The position numbers and the translations under genes were made by a program. DNA of 39,842 nt from Methylococcales bacterium (GTDB lineage Bacteria; Pseudomonadota; Gammaproteobacteria; Methylococcales; Methylomonadaceae), in the NCBI GenBank assembly GCA_030693155.1, contig JAUYBJ010000118.1, forward strand, positions 1 to 39,842. The letters are read 5' to 3'. The first letter of the stretch is position 1; each line of letters starts with the position of its first letter. Below, piece after piece: positions 1 to 10,019 of this stretch. Below the pieces are notes generated by a model. It made no database searches, had not been told where the DNA came from, and saw only the letters and a program-made list of their open reading frames with translations.

Positions 1-109
1 GTTCAAGTTCTGCTAATACGGCATCGGTAAGTCCAGACTGACCAATGGTGACTATGGGGTTTAAACTATGCGCTTCGGACTTTAGTTTTTTCTTATCGAC
101 TGCTTTCAC
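1..109 (-). CDS. yhbY: YhbY family RNA-binding protein, partial (N-terminus only)
   Basis: The reverse complement of the window's first 109 bases reads from a GTG start as about 36 codons containing LKSEAHSLNPIVTIGQSGLT, the typical N-terminus of the CRS1-YhbY (CRM) domain. An in-frame TAA lies just upstream and no ATG is available, so GTG at 109-107 is the likely start. YhbY binds the pre-50S ribosomal subunit and is commonly divergent from rlmE, exactly as here, with about 50 bp between the two starts. The rest of the gene lies outside the window. Domain identity is fairly sure from the motif and context. Confidence 0.85.
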   Translation of the reverse strand, partial: MKAVDKKKLKSEAHSLNPIVTIGQSGLTDAVLAELE

Positions 110-159
110 TTTTTATTCTCAAAATCAAAAACTTAATTCTACACCAAAAATAGGGCGAT

Positions 160-777
160 ATGGCACGAAGTAAAAGCAGTAATCAATGGATGCAGGAACA
201 TTTTCATGATGAATATGTCAAAATGGCTCAAGCGCAGGGCTATCGGTCACGCGCGGTATTCAAATTATCTGAGATTCAGGAAAAAGATTCGCTGATTAAA
301 GCGGGTATGAATGTAGTCGATTTGGGTGCAGCACCCGGTGGCTGGTCGCAATACGCTCAGCAACGGCTAGGCAAAGGTAATAAACTGGTCGCGCTGGATA
401 TTTTGCCGATGGATCCGATTGACGGCGTAGATTTTATTCAGGGCGATTTTCTTGAACAGTCCGTTATCGATGAACTTTATGCGGTATTAGATAATATGCC
501 CGTGCATCTGGTGTTGTCTGATATGGCTCCGAATATGAGCGGTAATAAAGCCGTGGATCAGCCGCGTTCCATGTATTTGTGTGAACTGGCTTTGGATACC
601 GCAAAAACTATTCTGGCAAAAAATGGCGCGTTTTTAGTAAAAGTGTTTCAAGGCGAAGGCTTTGAAGATTATCATCGTGAAGTGCAGCAAAACTTCACTA
701 AAGTGGTCATAAGAAAGCCAAAAGCCTCTAGGCCACGCAGTAATGAAGTGTATATTTTAGCTAAGGGCTTTAAATAA
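160..777 (+). CDS. rlmE: 23S rRNA (uridine-2552-2'-O)-methyltransferase RlmE (FtsJ/RrmJ)
   Basis: A 205-residue protein of standard length for RlmE, which uses S-adenosylmethionine to methylate the 2'-OH of U2552 in the A loop of 23S rRNA late in 50S assembly. The SAM-binding loop [12 protein letters not shown] is at residues 53-64. The K-D-K-E catalytic tetrad of the family is visible as K35 (AVFKL), D121 ([10 protein letters not shown]), K161 ([10 protein letters not shown]) and E196 (RSNEVY). The gene is divergent from yhbY and lies 143 bp upstream of ftsH, the same neighbourhood as in Escherichia coli. Nothing is unusual. Confidence 0.97.
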   Translation: MARSKSSNQWMQEHFHDEYVKMAQAQGYRSRAVFKLSEIQEKDSLIKAGMNVVDLGAAPGGWSQYAQQRLGKGNKLVALDILPMDPIDGVDFIQGDFLEQSVIDELYAVLDNMPVHLVLSDMAPNMSGNKAVDQPRSMYLCELALDTAKTILAKNGAFLVKVFQGEGFEDYHREVQQNFTKVVIRKPKASRPRSNEVYILAKGFK

Positions 778-920
778 TCACTATCAACCCTTATATTTGC
801 AAAATCGGCTACTCTTAAGTGTTAGTGAGTACCCCATAAATAACGACAGTCAGGACATTAACTCCTGATATAATTGCTCAGTTTTTAAACGGAAGAGCCG
901 TTCAGGCCCAGGGCGTGTAA

Positions 921-2843
921 ATGAACGATATGATAAAAAATATAATCTTGTGGGGTATCATCGCAGTTGTCTTGATGCTTCTCTTTAACAACGTTAGTTC
1001 ACAAAAAGAACGAGCTGATTCGTCGTTATCGTACTCACAATTCATCGATTCGGTGAAATCGGGACAAGTACAACAAGTCACCATTGATGAGCATATCATC
1101 AAGGCAAAAATGCAGGGCGGTCAGCAAATTAAGATATACGCGCCTAACGACCCGCATTTGATTGATGATTTATTGGCAAACGGTGTTGATACTAAAGCCA
1201 TACCGCCTGAGCAGCCTTCTATGCTGATGCAGCTATTGGTGTCTTTTGGCCCGATGTTGCTGTTGATTGCCGTGTGGGTATTCTTCATGCGTCAAATGAA
1301 CGGTGGCGGTGCAGGTGGTCGTGGCGCGATGAGCTTTGGTAAAAGTAAAGCGCGTATGCTGGAAGAAGATCAAATTAAAGTCACGTTTGCCGATGTGGCA
1401 GGTTGTGACGAAGCTAAAGAAGAAGTGGTGGAAATGGTCGATTTCTTGAAAGACCCTGCTAAATATCAACGTCTGGGCGGTAAAATTCCCAGAGGCGCGT
1501 TGATGGTCGGGCCTCCAGGTACGGGTAAAACGCTATTGGCTAGAGCCATTGCGGGTGAAGCTAAAGTCCCATTTTTTACTATTTCCGGTTCAGATTTCGT
1601 AGAAATGTTTGTCGGTGTCGGTGCATCACGCGTGCGTGATATGTTTGAAACTGCCAAAAAACACGCACCGTGTATTATTTTCATTGATGAGATTGATGCG
1701 GTCGGTCGTCAACGTGGCGCAGGTTTAGGTGGCGGTAACGATGAGCGTGAGCAAACCTTAAACCAGTTATTGGTAGAAATGGATGGCTTTGAAGGTAATG
1801 AAGGTATTATCGTTATCGCGGCGACTAACCGCGCTGACGTGTTGGACAAAGCCTTGTTGCGTCCTGGTCGTTTTGACCGTCAAGTCACTGTTGGCTTGCC
1901 TGATGTACGCGGACGTGAACAAATCCTTAAAGTCCACATGAAAAAAGTGCCGTCTGCGGATGATGTGGAAGTGAAATATATCGCGCAAGGTACTCCCGGT
2001 TTTTCAGGTGCGGATTTGGCCAACTTAATCAATGAAGCGGCGTTATTGGCTGCCAGAATGAATAAACGCGTCGTCAATATGGCGGACTTGGAAAAAGCCA
2101 AAGACAAGCTCATCATGGGTGTGGAAAGACACACGATGGTGATGGACGAGAAAGAAAAGAAAATGACGGCTTACCATGAAGCGGGTCATGCCATCGTCGG
2201 ACGGTTAGTGCCTGAACATGATCCTGTGTACAAAGTCAGTATTATGCCTAGAGGTCGTGCGCTGGGTGTGACTATGTTCTTACCTGAACGTGATCAGTAC
2301 AGTGCCAGCAAACAAAAACTCGACAGCATGATTTCCAGTTTATATGGCGGTCGTATTGCCGAAGAAGTGGTTTTTGGTTGGGAACAAGTCAGTACAGGCG
2401 CATCTAACGACATTGAACGTGCTACCGAATTAGCGCGTAATATGGTCACTAAATGGGGCTTATCACAACGTTTAGGGCCACTTTCTTACAGTGAAGAAGA
2501 AGGCGAAGTATTTTTAGGGCGTTCAGTGACACAACATAAAACGGTCGCTGAAGAAACTTCGCATACTATTGATGAGGAAATTCGTTCTTTTATTGATCGC
2601 AACTACGAACGTGCAGAAAGACTCATCAAAGAAAATATTGATATTCTTCATGCAATGGCAGAAGCGTTAATGAAATACGAAACCATCGACAAATATCAAA
2701 TTGAAGATTTAATGACACGCAAACCTGTGCGTGATCCACAAGGCTGGGATGATAAGCCACCGCGTGACGGGCTTAATGCTGATGAAATTAAATTAGATAA
2801 GCCAGCTGATACTTCACTTGGTAAAACGGCTGAACAAAGCTAA
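921..2843 (+). CDS. ftsH: ATP-dependent zinc metalloprotease FtsH
   Basis: A 640-residue membrane-anchored AAA+ protease that degrades misassembled membrane proteins and regulatory substrates as a hexamer. Two transmembrane segments (about residues 5-22 and 103-123) flank a periplasmic domain. The AAA module has Walker A GPPGTGKT at 197-204, Walker B IIFIDE around 252-257 and arginine fingers in RPGRFDR near 314-320. The protease domain has HEAGH at 419-423, and D497 in [10 protein letters not shown] is the likely third zinc ligand. The acidic, hydrophilic C-terminus is typical. Shine-Dalgarno complementarity before the ATG is weak. A strong intrinsic terminator follows, and folP, often next in line, is missing. 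Confidence 0.98.
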   Translation: MNDMIKNIILWGIIAVVLMLLFNNVSSQKERADSSLSYSQFIDSVKSGQVQQVTIDEHIIKAKMQGGQQIKIYAPNDPHLIDDLLANGVDTKAIPPEQPSMLMQLLVSFGPMLLLIAVWVFFMRQMNGGGAGGRGAMSFGKSKARMLEEDQIKVTFADVAGCDEAKEEVVEMVDFLKDPAKYQRLGGKIPRGALMVGPPGTGKTLLARAIAGEAKVPFFTISGSDFVEMFVGVGASRVRDMFETAKKHAPCIIFIDEIDAVGRQRGAGLGGGNDEREQTLNQLLVEMDGFEGNEGIIVIAATNRADVLDKALLRPGRFDRQVTVGLPDVRGREQILKVHMKKVPSADDVEVKYIAQGTPGFSGADLANLINEAALLAARMNKRVVNMADLEKAKDKLIMGVERHTMVMDEKEKKMTAYHEAGHAIVGRLVPEHDPVYKVSIMPRGRALGVTMFLPERDQYSASKQKLDSMISSLYGGRIAEEVVFGWEQVSTGASNDIERATELARNMVTKWGLSQRLGPLSYSEEEGEVFLGRSVTQHKTVAEETSHTIDEEIRSFIDRNYERAERLIKENIDILHAMAEALMKYETIDKYQIEDLMTRKPVRDPQGWDDKPPRDGLNADEIKLDKPADTSLGKTAEQS

Positions 2844-2860
2844 GTTTATCAAAACTAACC

Positions 2861-2893
2861 AAAAAGGAGAGCCTTAACAGCTCTCCTTTTTTA
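2861..2893 (+). terminator. Rho-independent terminator after ftsH
   Basis: GGAGAGC and GCTCTCC pair around a short loop, followed by a run of T. A-rich sequence before the stem extends the pairing into the T tract. It ends the ftsH transcript and separates it from glmM. Confidence 0.85.
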
Positions 2894-2960
2894 TTGACCG
2901 ATGGTATTAGCAATAATGCCAGCTTATAAAAAATTACGTCTATTTTTAAGGTTTAACATT

Positions 2961-4310
2961 ATGGCAAATATAGCAAAAAAATATTTTGGTACTGATGGTA
3001 TTCGTGGCAAAGTCGGTGAAACGCCTATAACAGCGGATTTTTTATTAAAACTAGGTTGGGCAGCAGGTCGGGTATTTGCTAGCGAAGGACATGGTTTCGT
3101 GCTGGTGGGTAAAGATACCCGTATTTCTGGCTATATGTTTGAATCCGCGCTGGAAGCTGGCTTAACCGCCGCAGGTGTCGATACCCATTTATTAGGTCCT
3201 ATGCCTACACCTGGTATTGCTTATTTAACACGCACATTAAGAGCCAAAACAGGCATTGTTATCAGTGCGTCACATAATCCTTATTACGATAACGGCATTA
3301 AATTTTTCTCCGTGCATGGGACAAAATTACCTGATGAATTAGAAGAAAAAATAGAGCATTACATCGACTCACCGATGACCACCGTAGAATCGGCTCACCT
3401 CGGTAAAGCCAAACGCATCGGTGATGCCGCAGGTCGTTATATTGAATTCTGCAAAGGCAGTGTTCCCACACGCTTGGATTTTAGCGGACTGAAAATTGTG
3501 GTTGATTGTGCCAATGGCGCGACTTATCACATTGCACCCCATGTATTCAGTGAAATAGGCGCGACCGTTATTACCATTGGCGCAGAACCTAATGGCCTGA
3601 ATATCAATGAGGAATGCGGCGCGACCAGTCCCGCAAAATTAGTGGCTACTGTGTTAGCCAATCAAGCTGATATAGGCATCGCACTCGATGGTGATGGCGA
3701 CAGACTCATCATGGTGGATCACAAAGGCGAAATAGTCGATGGTGATGAACTTATCTACATTATCGCAAAATCACGACAGGAAGCAGGGCAAATGGCAGGG
3801 CCTGTCGTCGGTACTCTCATGACCAATCTGGGCATGGAACACGGCTTGAAACGCTTAGGCATTGATCTGCTGAGAGCCAATGTCGGCGACCGCTATGTGA
3901 TGGAAATGTTGAATGAGCATAACGGTATTTTAGGTGGCGAAAACTCAGGGCATATCATCTGTCTGGACAGAACTACCACAGGTGACGGCATTATTGCCGC
4001 TTTGCAAGTCATGGCAGAAATGGAAAACACTGGTAAAAGTCTGCATGAATTAAAATCAGGGATGCAAAAATACCCGCAAATTTTAGTCAACATCAAAACC
4101 ACGAAAAAAATTAATATCAGCACCAACGAATACATCCAACGTTCAGTACAAGCAGTTGAGAAAAAACTCGGAGACACGGGGCGCGTACTATTAAGAGCCT
4201 CAGGTACAGAGCCGTTAATTCGTGTTATGGTAGAAGGCGAACACGAGGAGTTGGTCAGAGAATCGGCAAATCAACTGGCAGAAGATGTTAGAAAAGCAAT
4301 GGATGCTTGA
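2961..4310 (+). CDS. glmM: Phosphoglucosamine mutase GlmM
   Basis: GlmM converts glucosamine-6-phosphate to glucosamine-1-phosphate on the way to UDP-GlcNAc for peptidoglycan and LPS. From the ATG at 2961 the protein has 449 residues, close to the E. coli length, and begins [18 protein letters not shown] start 60 bp upstream is possible in frame but adds a non-conserved extension, and TAAGG sits about 9 bp before the 2961 ATG. The phosphoserine loop is ISASHNP (catalytic S104). The metal loop is DGDGDR and the C-terminal phosphate-binding loop is [10 protein letters not shown]. It lies between ftsH and tpiA, the order seen in pseudomonads but without folP. Confidence 0.97.
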   Translation: MANIAKKYFGTDGIRGKVGETPITADFLLKLGWAAGRVFASEGHGFVLVGKDTRISGYMFESALEAGLTAAGVDTHLLGPMPTPGIAYLTRTLRAKTGIVISASHNPYYDNGIKFFSVHGTKLPDELEEKIEHYIDSPMTTVESAHLGKAKRIGDAAGRYIEFCKGSVPTRLDFSGLKIVVDCANGATYHIAPHVFSEIGATVITIGAEPNGLNINEECGATSPAKLVATVLANQADIGIALDGDGDRLIMVDHKGEIVDGDELIYIIAKSRQEAGQMAGPVVGTLMTNLGMEHGLKRLGIDLLRANVGDRYVMEMLNEHNGILGGENSGHIICLDRTTTGDGIIAALQVMAEMENTGKSLHELKSGMQKYPQILVNIKTTKKINISTNEYIQRSVQAVEKKLGDTGRVLLRASGTEPLIRVMVEGEHEELVRESANQLAEDVRKAMDA

Positions 4311-4367
4311 ACAAAACTCTATTAACCTATATCATTAGCAGTTTTATTCTATGTGGGAGTAATGATG

Positions 4368-5120
4368 ATGCGTCGGTCTCTGGTTATCGGAAATTGGAAA
4401 ATGAATGGAACTCGTGCAAGTGCCGAGTCTCTTGCCCAAGGCATTATTGCTGGTTTAGGTGCGGATATTGGTGATATTGCTGTGTGCGTTCCTTATGTTT
4501 ATTTGTCCAGTGTTGGTGAAGTTGTCAAAGGCAGTCGCTTAGCATTAGGTTCACAAAACGTTGCCGATAAAGCCTCAGGTGCTTATACAGGTGAAATTTC
4601 AGCGACCATGCTGAAAGAACTCAACTGTCAGTATGCTCTGGTTGGACACTCAGAAAGACGTAGCTACTACGGCGACACCGACGCATCAGTAGCCGCCCGT
4701 TTTGTTCAGGCTCAAACGCAAGGCATCATCCCCGTTTTATGTGTTGGTGAAACCTTAGAGCAACGTGAAGAAAATCAAACGTTCGCCGTTATCGACCAAC
4801 AACTGAACGCCGTTATTGATGCAGCAGGTATTGCCGCATTTAATAACGCTGTTATTGCCTACGAACCCGTGTGGGCAATCGGTACAGGCAAAACTGCAAG
4901 CGACGAACAAGCACAAGAAGTGCATCATTACATTCGTCAATTTATTGCGGCAAAAGATCAAGCTATCGCTGATAAAGTTCAAATTTTATACGGCGGCAGT
5001 GCTAAACCAGACAATGCAAAAGGCTTATTTGCCATGCCAGACATTGACGGCGGTTTAATAGGTGGGGCTTCCTTGGATGCGGAATCCTTTTTAGCCGTTT
5101 ATCATTCAATCTCAGAGTAA
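4368..5120 (+). CDS. tpiA: Triosephosphate isomerase
   Basis: TpiA interconverts dihydroxyacetone phosphate and glyceraldehyde-3-phosphate. With the start at the third of three consecutive ATG codons the protein is 250 residues, beginning MRRSLVIGNWKMNG. GGGAG at 4355-4359 is 8 bp from this ATG and 5 bp from the middle one (4365). An in-frame GTG at 4353 contains the Shine-Dalgarno itself, so I reject it. Catalytic residues are visible: N9 and K11 in NWKMNG, H94 in VGHSERR and E166 in AYEPVWAIGTG. The phosphate loop YGGSAKPDN follows. It sits 57 bp after glmM and 11 bp before secG and is probably cotranscribed with both. Confidence 0.96.
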   Translation: MRRSLVIGNWKMNGTRASAESLAQGIIAGLGADIGDIAVCVPYVYLSSVGEVVKGSRLALGSQNVADKASGAYTGEISATMLKELNCQYALVGHSERRSYYGDTDASVAARFVQAQTQGIIPVLCVGETLEQREENQTFAVIDQQLNAVIDAAGIAAFNNAVIAYEPVWAIGTGKTASDEQAQEVHHYIRQFIAAKDQAIADKVQILYGGSAKPDNAKGLFAMPDIDGGLIGGASLDAESFLAVYHSISE

Positions 5121-5131
5121 TTTAGACTTTC

Positions 5132-5710
5132 ATGTATCAGGTAATTATTGTTATTCATGTGTTGCTAGGATTAGGCGTTATCGGTCTGGTTTTAATGCAA
5201 CAAGGAAAAGGAGCTGATGCAGGAGCCGCTTTTGGTACTGGTTCAGCAGGTTCAGTGTTCGGTGCGCAAGGTGCAGCGTCATTCTTATCGCGTTCAACAG
5301 CTATTTTGGCAACCTTGTTTTTTGCCACCAGCTTAGGTCTTGCGATAGTAAACGGTCACAAAGACACCGAACGCGACTTAATGGCTACACCTGCGGCTAA
5401 TGAATCAGGTCTTCCTGCGGTAGACGGTGCAAAAACACAAGATGCCATGCCGCCAGTTGCAGCACCTGATACGCAACAAGCTCCCGCATTGCCTGTTCCA
5501 TCTGCTGAACAGCCCGTTGCTGTTCCTGTAGAAACACCCAAAGCAGTAGACACAACTAAACCTGCTGAAAATGTTAAACCAGCAGCAGAAAAGGCTCCAG
5601 CGGCAGAGAAAAAACCTGCCGAAGCAAAAAAGCCAGTTGAGCATAAACCTGCTTCTAAAGACAAAAAAGCGGATGCCCATAAAGGCAAAGACGCTAAGAA
5701 AGACCACTAA
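5132..5710 (+). CDS. secG: Preprotein translocase subunit SecG with long Ala/Pro/Lys tail
   Basis: SecG assists SecYE during protein export. The N-terminal 80 residues are typical: a first transmembrane segment (about 3-22), the conserved cytoplasmic loop LMQQGKGADAGAAFGTG and a second membrane segment (about 50-70). The protein then continues to 192 residues, whereas SecG is commonly about 75-120. Residues from about 85 are low-complexity Ala/Pro/Val, and the last 40 are Lys-rich (repeats resembling AEKKPAEAKKP) ending KGKDAKKDH. The tail is probably disordered. The gene follows tpiA by 11 bp and precedes tRNA-Leu, the same order as secG-leuU in E. coli. Confidence 0.93.
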   Translation: MYQVIIVIHVLLGLGVIGLVLMQQGKGADAGAAFGTGSAGSVFGAQGAASFLSRSTAILATLFFATSLGLAIVNGHKDTERDLMATPAANESGLPAVDGAKTQDAMPPVAAPDTQQAPALPVPSAEQPVAVPVETPKAVDTTKPAENVKPAAEKAPAAEKKPAEAKKPVEHKPASKDKKADAHKGKDAKKDH

Positions 5711-5719
5711 GAAACAAAT

Positions 5720-5806
5720 GCCGATGTGGTGAAATTGGTAGACACGCCATCTTGAGGGGGTGGTGATCGCAAGGTCATGCTGGTTCGAGTCCAGTCATCG
5801 GCACCA
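5720..5806 (+). tRNA. leuU: tRNA-Leu (anticodon GAG), CCA encoded
   Basis: The acceptor stem GCCGATG (5720-5726) pairs with CATCGGC (5796-5802), followed by discriminator A and an encoded CCA. The anticodon stem CCATC/GGTGG encloses the loop TTGAGGG, giving anticodon GAG. A long variable arm, as in leucine tRNAs, precedes the T arm GGTTCGAGTCC. The position just after secG matches E. coli leuU. Confidence 0.95.
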
Positions 5807-5811
5807 AATAC

Positions 5812-5847
5812 AAAAACCCGCAAGCCTTTGGGCTTCGCGGGTTTTTT
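5812..5847 (+). terminator. Rho-independent terminator after tRNA-Leu
   Basis: AAAACCCGCAAGCC pairs with GGCTTCGCGGGTTTT around a TTTG loop, then a T tract. It ends the secG/tRNA transcript just before the restriction-modification island. Confidence 0.9.
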
Positions 5848-5907
5848 ATTGTCATTCGTTAATACACACGCCAACATCATCAACTCATCAAAGGGAATAC
5901 GGTTATC

Positions 5908-8511
5908 ATGAAGAAAACAAAATACTCGCTGTCTTGGTTGGAAAGTTTTTTACTATCAGCCTGTGACATTATTCGCGGCAACATGGAAGCATCAGAATTT
6001 AAAGAGTACATTTTTGGAATGTTGTTTTTAAAACGCTTGAGTGACAAATTTGATGAAGATAAACAGCAACTGGAACAACAACTAAAAGCAGAAGGAAAAA
6101 ATGAAGTATTAATTCAAGAAGTCTTAGAAAAACCAGATAGTTACGCTTATTACATTCCAGCAAACGCACGTTGGTTAGTGATTAAAGACCTAAAGCACGA
6201 AGTAGGCGATCATCTCAACAAAGCCCTAGCTGCCATAGAAGACGCAAACACCGACAAACTGCAAGGCGTATTAAAAGGTATTAATTTCAACAAAGGACTG
6301 GGCAAAAATAAAAAGAATATCAGTGATGAAACCTTGATTGACTTCATTCTGCACTTCAACAAAATCACCTTAAAAAGCCAGCATTTTGAATTCCCTGATT
6401 TACTGGGCGCGGTGTATGAATACCTGATTAAATACTTTGCCGATGATGCGGGTAAAAAAGGCGGCGAATTTTACACGCCTAACGAAGTGGTTAAACTCAT
6501 GGTGGGCTTATTAGAACCTGCCGAAAATGCGGAAATCTACGACCCTACGGTCGGGTCTGGCGGTATGCTTATCGAATCGAAAAACTACGTTGAAGCGCGT
6601 TATGGCAGTGCCAAAAACCTGTTTTTTTATGGGCAGGAACTGACAGGCACAACATGGTCACTCTGCAAAATGAATATGTTGTTTCATGAAATCTACGATA
6701 CCGACATTCAAAACGGCAACACCTTAACCGACCCGCTACATATTGAAAATGGCGAATTACAACGCTTTGATATTGTAATTGCCAACCCGCCGTTTTCCTT
6801 AAACTATGGCGACATCAACAAATTCAGAGATCGCTTTCACTATTGGACACCGACCAAGAAAAAAGCCGATTTTATGTTTGTTCAGCACATGATTAGCGTG
6901 TTGAAAGCCAACGGACGCATGGCGGTGGTGATGCCGCACGGCGTATTATTCAGAGGAGGTGAAGAAAAACGCACGCGCCAGTGGTTGATTGACAGCGGCT
7001 TATTAGAAGCGGTGATTGGTTTGCCGCCCGCGCTGTTTTACGGTACGGGTATTCCAGCCAGTATTTTAATCATCAATAAGAAAGGCGCGAAAGACAGGCA
7101 ACAAGTATTATTTATCAATGCTGACCGTGATTATAAAGAAGGCAAAAATCAAAACAGCTTACGCCCCGAAGACATTAGCAAAATCACCTATTGCTACAGC
7201 CAAAAAGCAGAAATCGACAACTATGCGCGGTTAGTCGATAAAACCACCTTATGCGATGAAGATTACAACCTGAATATTCGCCGTTATGTCGATAACAGCC
7301 CACCCAGCGATCCGCAAAACGTCCACGCCCATTTACACGGCGGCATTCCAGAAGCTGAAATCAACGCGCTGGATGACACTTTTGCCAATTTTAACGGACT
7401 CAAAGACGCGCTGTTTCTGCCATTAAAACCTGAGTTTATGCAGTTTCAAGACCATATCACCAGCAAAGAAGCCATACAACACACGCTGGAACAATCCGCA
7501 GCGGTCACGGCATTAAACGCCGCTTATACCGACTTACTCCAGCACTGGTGGAATAAAGAACTGCACAGTTTAGAAAACCTGCCCAAAACGCAAAACCTGT
7601 TTACTTTATACAAACAGTTTTCTGCTTCCATTATTCAAGACCTCAGCCGCCTGAATGCCTTGGACATCCACAAAAGTCGTGGCGCGTTTGCCAGTTTTTG
7701 GGACAGCTTATTATTCGATTTAAAATCCGTTGCCGCCAGTGGCTGGAATGCCGAACTCATCCCCGAAGATGACATATTGCAATCGCAATTTCCTGAGGTT
7801 CTGCAAGAATTACGCGACAACGAAGCGCGGCGTGATGAACTGGACGCGCTGTTTAAAGCCGTCAATGAACTCGAAGAAGACGATTACAACGAAGACGATT
7901 ATGAAGTATTTCCTAAAACCGTGTTGCAGGATTATAAAAACCAGCTTAAAGTCATCAACAGCGAATTAAAAACGCTTAGCAAAGAGCTAAACATCACCGA
8001 AAAACGCTATTTAGCGATTGCCGCGCCCTTGTTAAACCAATATAAAAAGGACGCGGAAAAATTAGCCGCCCTGAAAGCTATCGGCTTGGGATTTAATGCA
8101 GAACTGGATGAATTAAGCACCAAACACAGCGCGAAACAACAGCTTATCAGCAACCTGACCGCACAAAAAACCGAACTGGACAACAAACTAAGCCGTCACA
8201 ATGAACTGGAAGCCGAACTACGCAGCACCCGCGCTGTGGTCAAAGCCATTAAAGACAAAAAAGATGATTTAGTTGAAAAAGCGCGTGAAGCGATTAGTGA
8301 AGACCAAGCCCAAGTATTGATAGTAGCGCGTTGGCAACAGGTATTAAACAACACCGTCATGGCTTACGTCGCGCAATATCAACGCGGTTTGCTGGAACGC
8401 TTACAAAGCCTGTTTGATAAATATCAACTGCCACTACACCGCATTTTGGCAGAACGCGAACAGGAAGCGGCGGTATTGGCTGGGTTTTTACAGGAGTTGG
8501 GTTATGAGTGA
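5908..8511 (+). CDS. hsdM: Type I restriction-modification DNA methyltransferase subunit HsdM, with long C-terminal coiled-coil extension
   Basis: An 867-residue N6-adenine methyltransferase of the HsdM family, the modification subunit that works with HsdS and HsdR. The N-terminal helical HsdM_N region spans roughly residues 10-150. SAM motif I appears as [10 protein letters not shown] (212-221), after [11 protein letters not shown], and catalytic motif IV as NPPF (293-296). HsdM proteins are often about 500 residues. Here residues from about 500 to 867 add a charged helical region with an acidic patch ([13 protein letters not shown]) and predicted coiled coils. AAAGGG at 5889-5894 is a distant Shine-Dalgarno. 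The 3' end overlaps hsdS by 8 bp, implying translational coupling. Confidence 0.93.
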   Translation: MKKTKYSLSWLESFLLSACDIIRGNMEASEFKEYIFGMLFLKRLSDKFDEDKQQLEQQLKAEGKNEVLIQEVLEKPDSYAYYIPANARWLVIKDLKHEVGDHLNKALAAIEDANTDKLQGVLKGINFNKGLGKNKKNISDETLIDFILHFNKITLKSQHFEFPDLLGAVYEYLIKYFADDAGKKGGEFYTPNEVVKLMVGLLEPAENAEIYDPTVGSGGMLIESKNYVEARYGSAKNLFFYGQELTGTTWSLCKMNMLFHEIYDTDIQNGNTLTDPLHIENGELQRFDIVIANPPFSLNYGDINKFRDRFHYWTPTKKKADFMFVQHMISVLKANGRMAVVMPHGVLFRGGEEKRTRQWLIDSGLLEAVIGLPPALFYGTGIPASILIINKKGAKDRQQVLFINADRDYKEGKNQNSLRPEDISKITYCYSQKAEIDNYARLVDKTTLCDEDYNLNIRRYVDNSPPSDPQNVHAHLHGGIPEAEINALDDTFANFNGLKDALFLPLKPEFMQFQDHITSKEAIQHTLEQSAAVTALNAAYTDLLQHWWNKELHSLENLPKTQNLFTLYKQFSASIIQDLSRLNALDIHKSRGAFASFWDSLLFDLKSVAASGWNAELIPEDDILQSQFPEVLQELRDNEARRDELDALFKAVNELEEDDYNEDDYEVFPKTVLQDYKNQLKVINSELKTLSKELNITEKRYLAIAAPLLNQYKKDAEKLAALKAIGLGFNAELDELSTKHSAKQQLISNLTAQKTELDNKLSRHNELEAELRSTRAVVKAIKDKKDDLVEKAREAISEDQAQVLIVARWQQVLNNTVMAYVAQYQRGLLERLQSLFDKYQLPLHRILAEREQEAAVLAGFLQELGYE

Positions 8512-9790
8512 ATGGGAATATAAAAAGCTTCAAAATTTATGTGATGTTCGGGATGGAACTCATGACAGCCCAAAATATCATGAAACAGGCGTACCATTTA
8601 TAACATCAAAAAATCTCACGACTAATGGAATAGATTTTAATAATGTGTCTTACATTTCAGTCGAAAATCATAAATCTTTCTCTATACGTTCTAAAGTAGA
8701 ACGCGGAGATATTTTATTTGGAATGATTGGCACTATCGGAAAACCTGTAATTGTAAATGTAGATTTTGAATTTTCGATTAAAAACGTAGCATTATTAAAA
8801 TTTGGACATTCCAATAAAGAATTAATTAATGAATTTGCCATTCAAGTTTTAAACTCAAATATTATAGAAGAGCAGTTTAGAAATAAATCGGATGGTGGCG
8901 TTCAGTCATTTATTTCATTAAGTGCCATAAGAAATTTAGACATTCCTGTTCCTCCACTTCCCCAACAACAAAAAATCGCCCGCATATTGTCCACTGTTGA
9001 TGCGGTAATTGAAAAGACCGAGGCGGCGATTGCTAAATATAAGGCGATTAAAGCGGGTATGATGCACGACCTGTTCACACGCGGTATCGATGAAAACGGA
9101 CAATTACGCCCCAGTTATCAACAAGCCCCACATTTATACAAACCCAGCAAACTAGGCTGGATTCCAAAGGATTGGGAAATCAACGAGTTAATTACCGTTG
9201 CTAAAGATAACCAGTATAGTTTTACTGGTGGTCCTTTTGGTTCTGATTTGAAATCTAGTGATTATACAAAGCGTGGTGTAAGAATTATTCAATTACAAAA
9301 TATTGGTGATGGTTGTTTTTTGAATTCGTATAAAATTTATACCTCAGAAGAAAAAGCTGATAATTTAAGCTCCTGCAATATATTCCCAAATAATATAATT
9401 ATTGCAAAAATGGCTGACCCAGTAGCAAGAGCTTGTATTATGCCAACATTTGATAATCGTTATTTAATGGCATCGGACGGTATAAGGTTGGAAGTTGATG
9501 AGAAAAGATTTAATGTTTCATTTGTTAAAGAAAGTATTAACTCACCTTATTTTAGGTCAAGAGCTATTAATTTAAGCACAGGAACTACGAGAGCAAGAAT
9601 AGGGCTTTCTGCACTGAAATCTATTTTAATTAAACATCCTTTATTGAATGAGCAAAATTCAATTTCTCAAAAAATAGAAACTATCGACAAAAAAATCGAA
9701 CTAGAACAAACCACCCTCAACAAATACCAAAAACTCAAACAAGGCTTAATGCAGGATTTACTAACAGGTGAAGTCACTGTTTCGGTTTAA
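8504..9790 (+). CDS. hsdS: Type I restriction-modification specificity subunit HsdS
   Basis: HsdS provides DNA recognition for the HsdM2S and HsdR2M2S complexes. The start is the ATG at 8504, inside the hsdM stop region, with AGGAG 7 bp upstream, giving 428 residues from MSEWEYKKL; a longer in-frame form is rejected. Two target recognition domains (about 1-150 and 225-380) each precede a conserved helical spacer: [20 protein letters not shown] with a following coiled coil, and a C-terminal repeat ending [18 protein letters not shown]. The second TRD starts near GWIPKDWEI. Both TRD-coding stretches look more AT-rich than the spacers, as expected if TRDs are exchanged between lineages. Confidence 0.92.
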   Translation: MSEWEYKKLQNLCDVRDGTHDSPKYHETGVPFITSKNLTTNGIDFNNVSYISVENHKSFSIRSKVERGDILFGMIGTIGKPVIVNVDFEFSIKNVALLKFGHSNKELINEFAIQVLNSNIIEEQFRNKSDGGVQSFISLSAIRNLDIPVPPLPQQQKIARILSTVDAVIEKTEAAIAKYKAIKAGMMHDLFTRGIDENGQLRPSYQQAPHLYKPSKLGWIPKDWEINELITVAKDNQYSFTGGPFGSDLKSSDYTKRGVRIIQLQNIGDGCFLNSYKIYTSEEKADNLSSCNIFPNNIIIAKMADPVARACIMPTFDNRYLMASDGIRLEVDEKRFNVSFVKESINSPYFRSRAINLSTGTTRARIGLSALKSILIKHPLLNEQNSISQKIETIDKKIELEQTTLNKYQKLKQGLMQDLLTGEVTVSV

Positions 9791-9813
9791 CGACACAACC
9801 GCTTGGAGATAAC

Positions 9814-10017
9814 ATGATTACTAAAGAACAACTCAAAGATGAAATTGATACCGTACAAGACCCGCAAACCTTAGAGCTGGTTTATCAATTGCTGTTAAAA
9901 ATAAAACAGGGTGTTACGCCTAATAAACCAACACTGGCTTCTTTAGCGGGTTGCTGGGAAGGTGAGCGACTCGAACGAGAAAATCAAGGCGACTATGACG
10001 TTCGTCGGGAACTTTAA
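9814..10017 (+). CDS. Putative VapB-type antitoxin
   Basis: A 67-residue acidic protein beginning MITKEQLKDEID, with a good Shine-Dalgarno (GGAG, 5 bp upstream). It ends 2 bp before the VapC start. The N-terminal half is helical and resembles short antitoxins of the DUF2281/VapB type. The C-terminal half (LAGCWEGERLERENQGDY) resembles the toxin-neutralising tails of VapB proteins. I infer that it neutralises the adjacent PIN toxin and autoregulates the pair. Sequence-based family assignment is weak; context is the main argument. Confidence 0.72.
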   Translation: MITKEQLKDEIDTVQDPQTLELVYQLLLKIKQGVTPNKPTLASLAGCWEGERLERENQGDYDVRREL

Positions 10018-10019
10018 TC

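Noticed and set aside
2901-2960. Upstream in-frame start for glmM adding 20 residues
   Set aside because: The added residues are not conserved and begin within a few bases of the ftsH terminator; the ATG at 2961 gives the family N-terminus and has a Shine-Dalgarno.
4353-4367. GTG start for tpiA
   Set aside because: It overlaps the ribosome binding site GGGAG and adds residues before the conserved MRRSLVIGNWKMNG.
5356-5707. Minus-strand frames opposite secG
   Set aside because: They are by-products of the Ala/Pro/Lys repeats of secG; composition is biased and there is no family likeness.
5760-5966. Plus-strand frame overlapping tRNA-Leu and the terminator
   Set aside because: It runs through the tRNA and a terminator hairpin; it cannot be a conserved gene.
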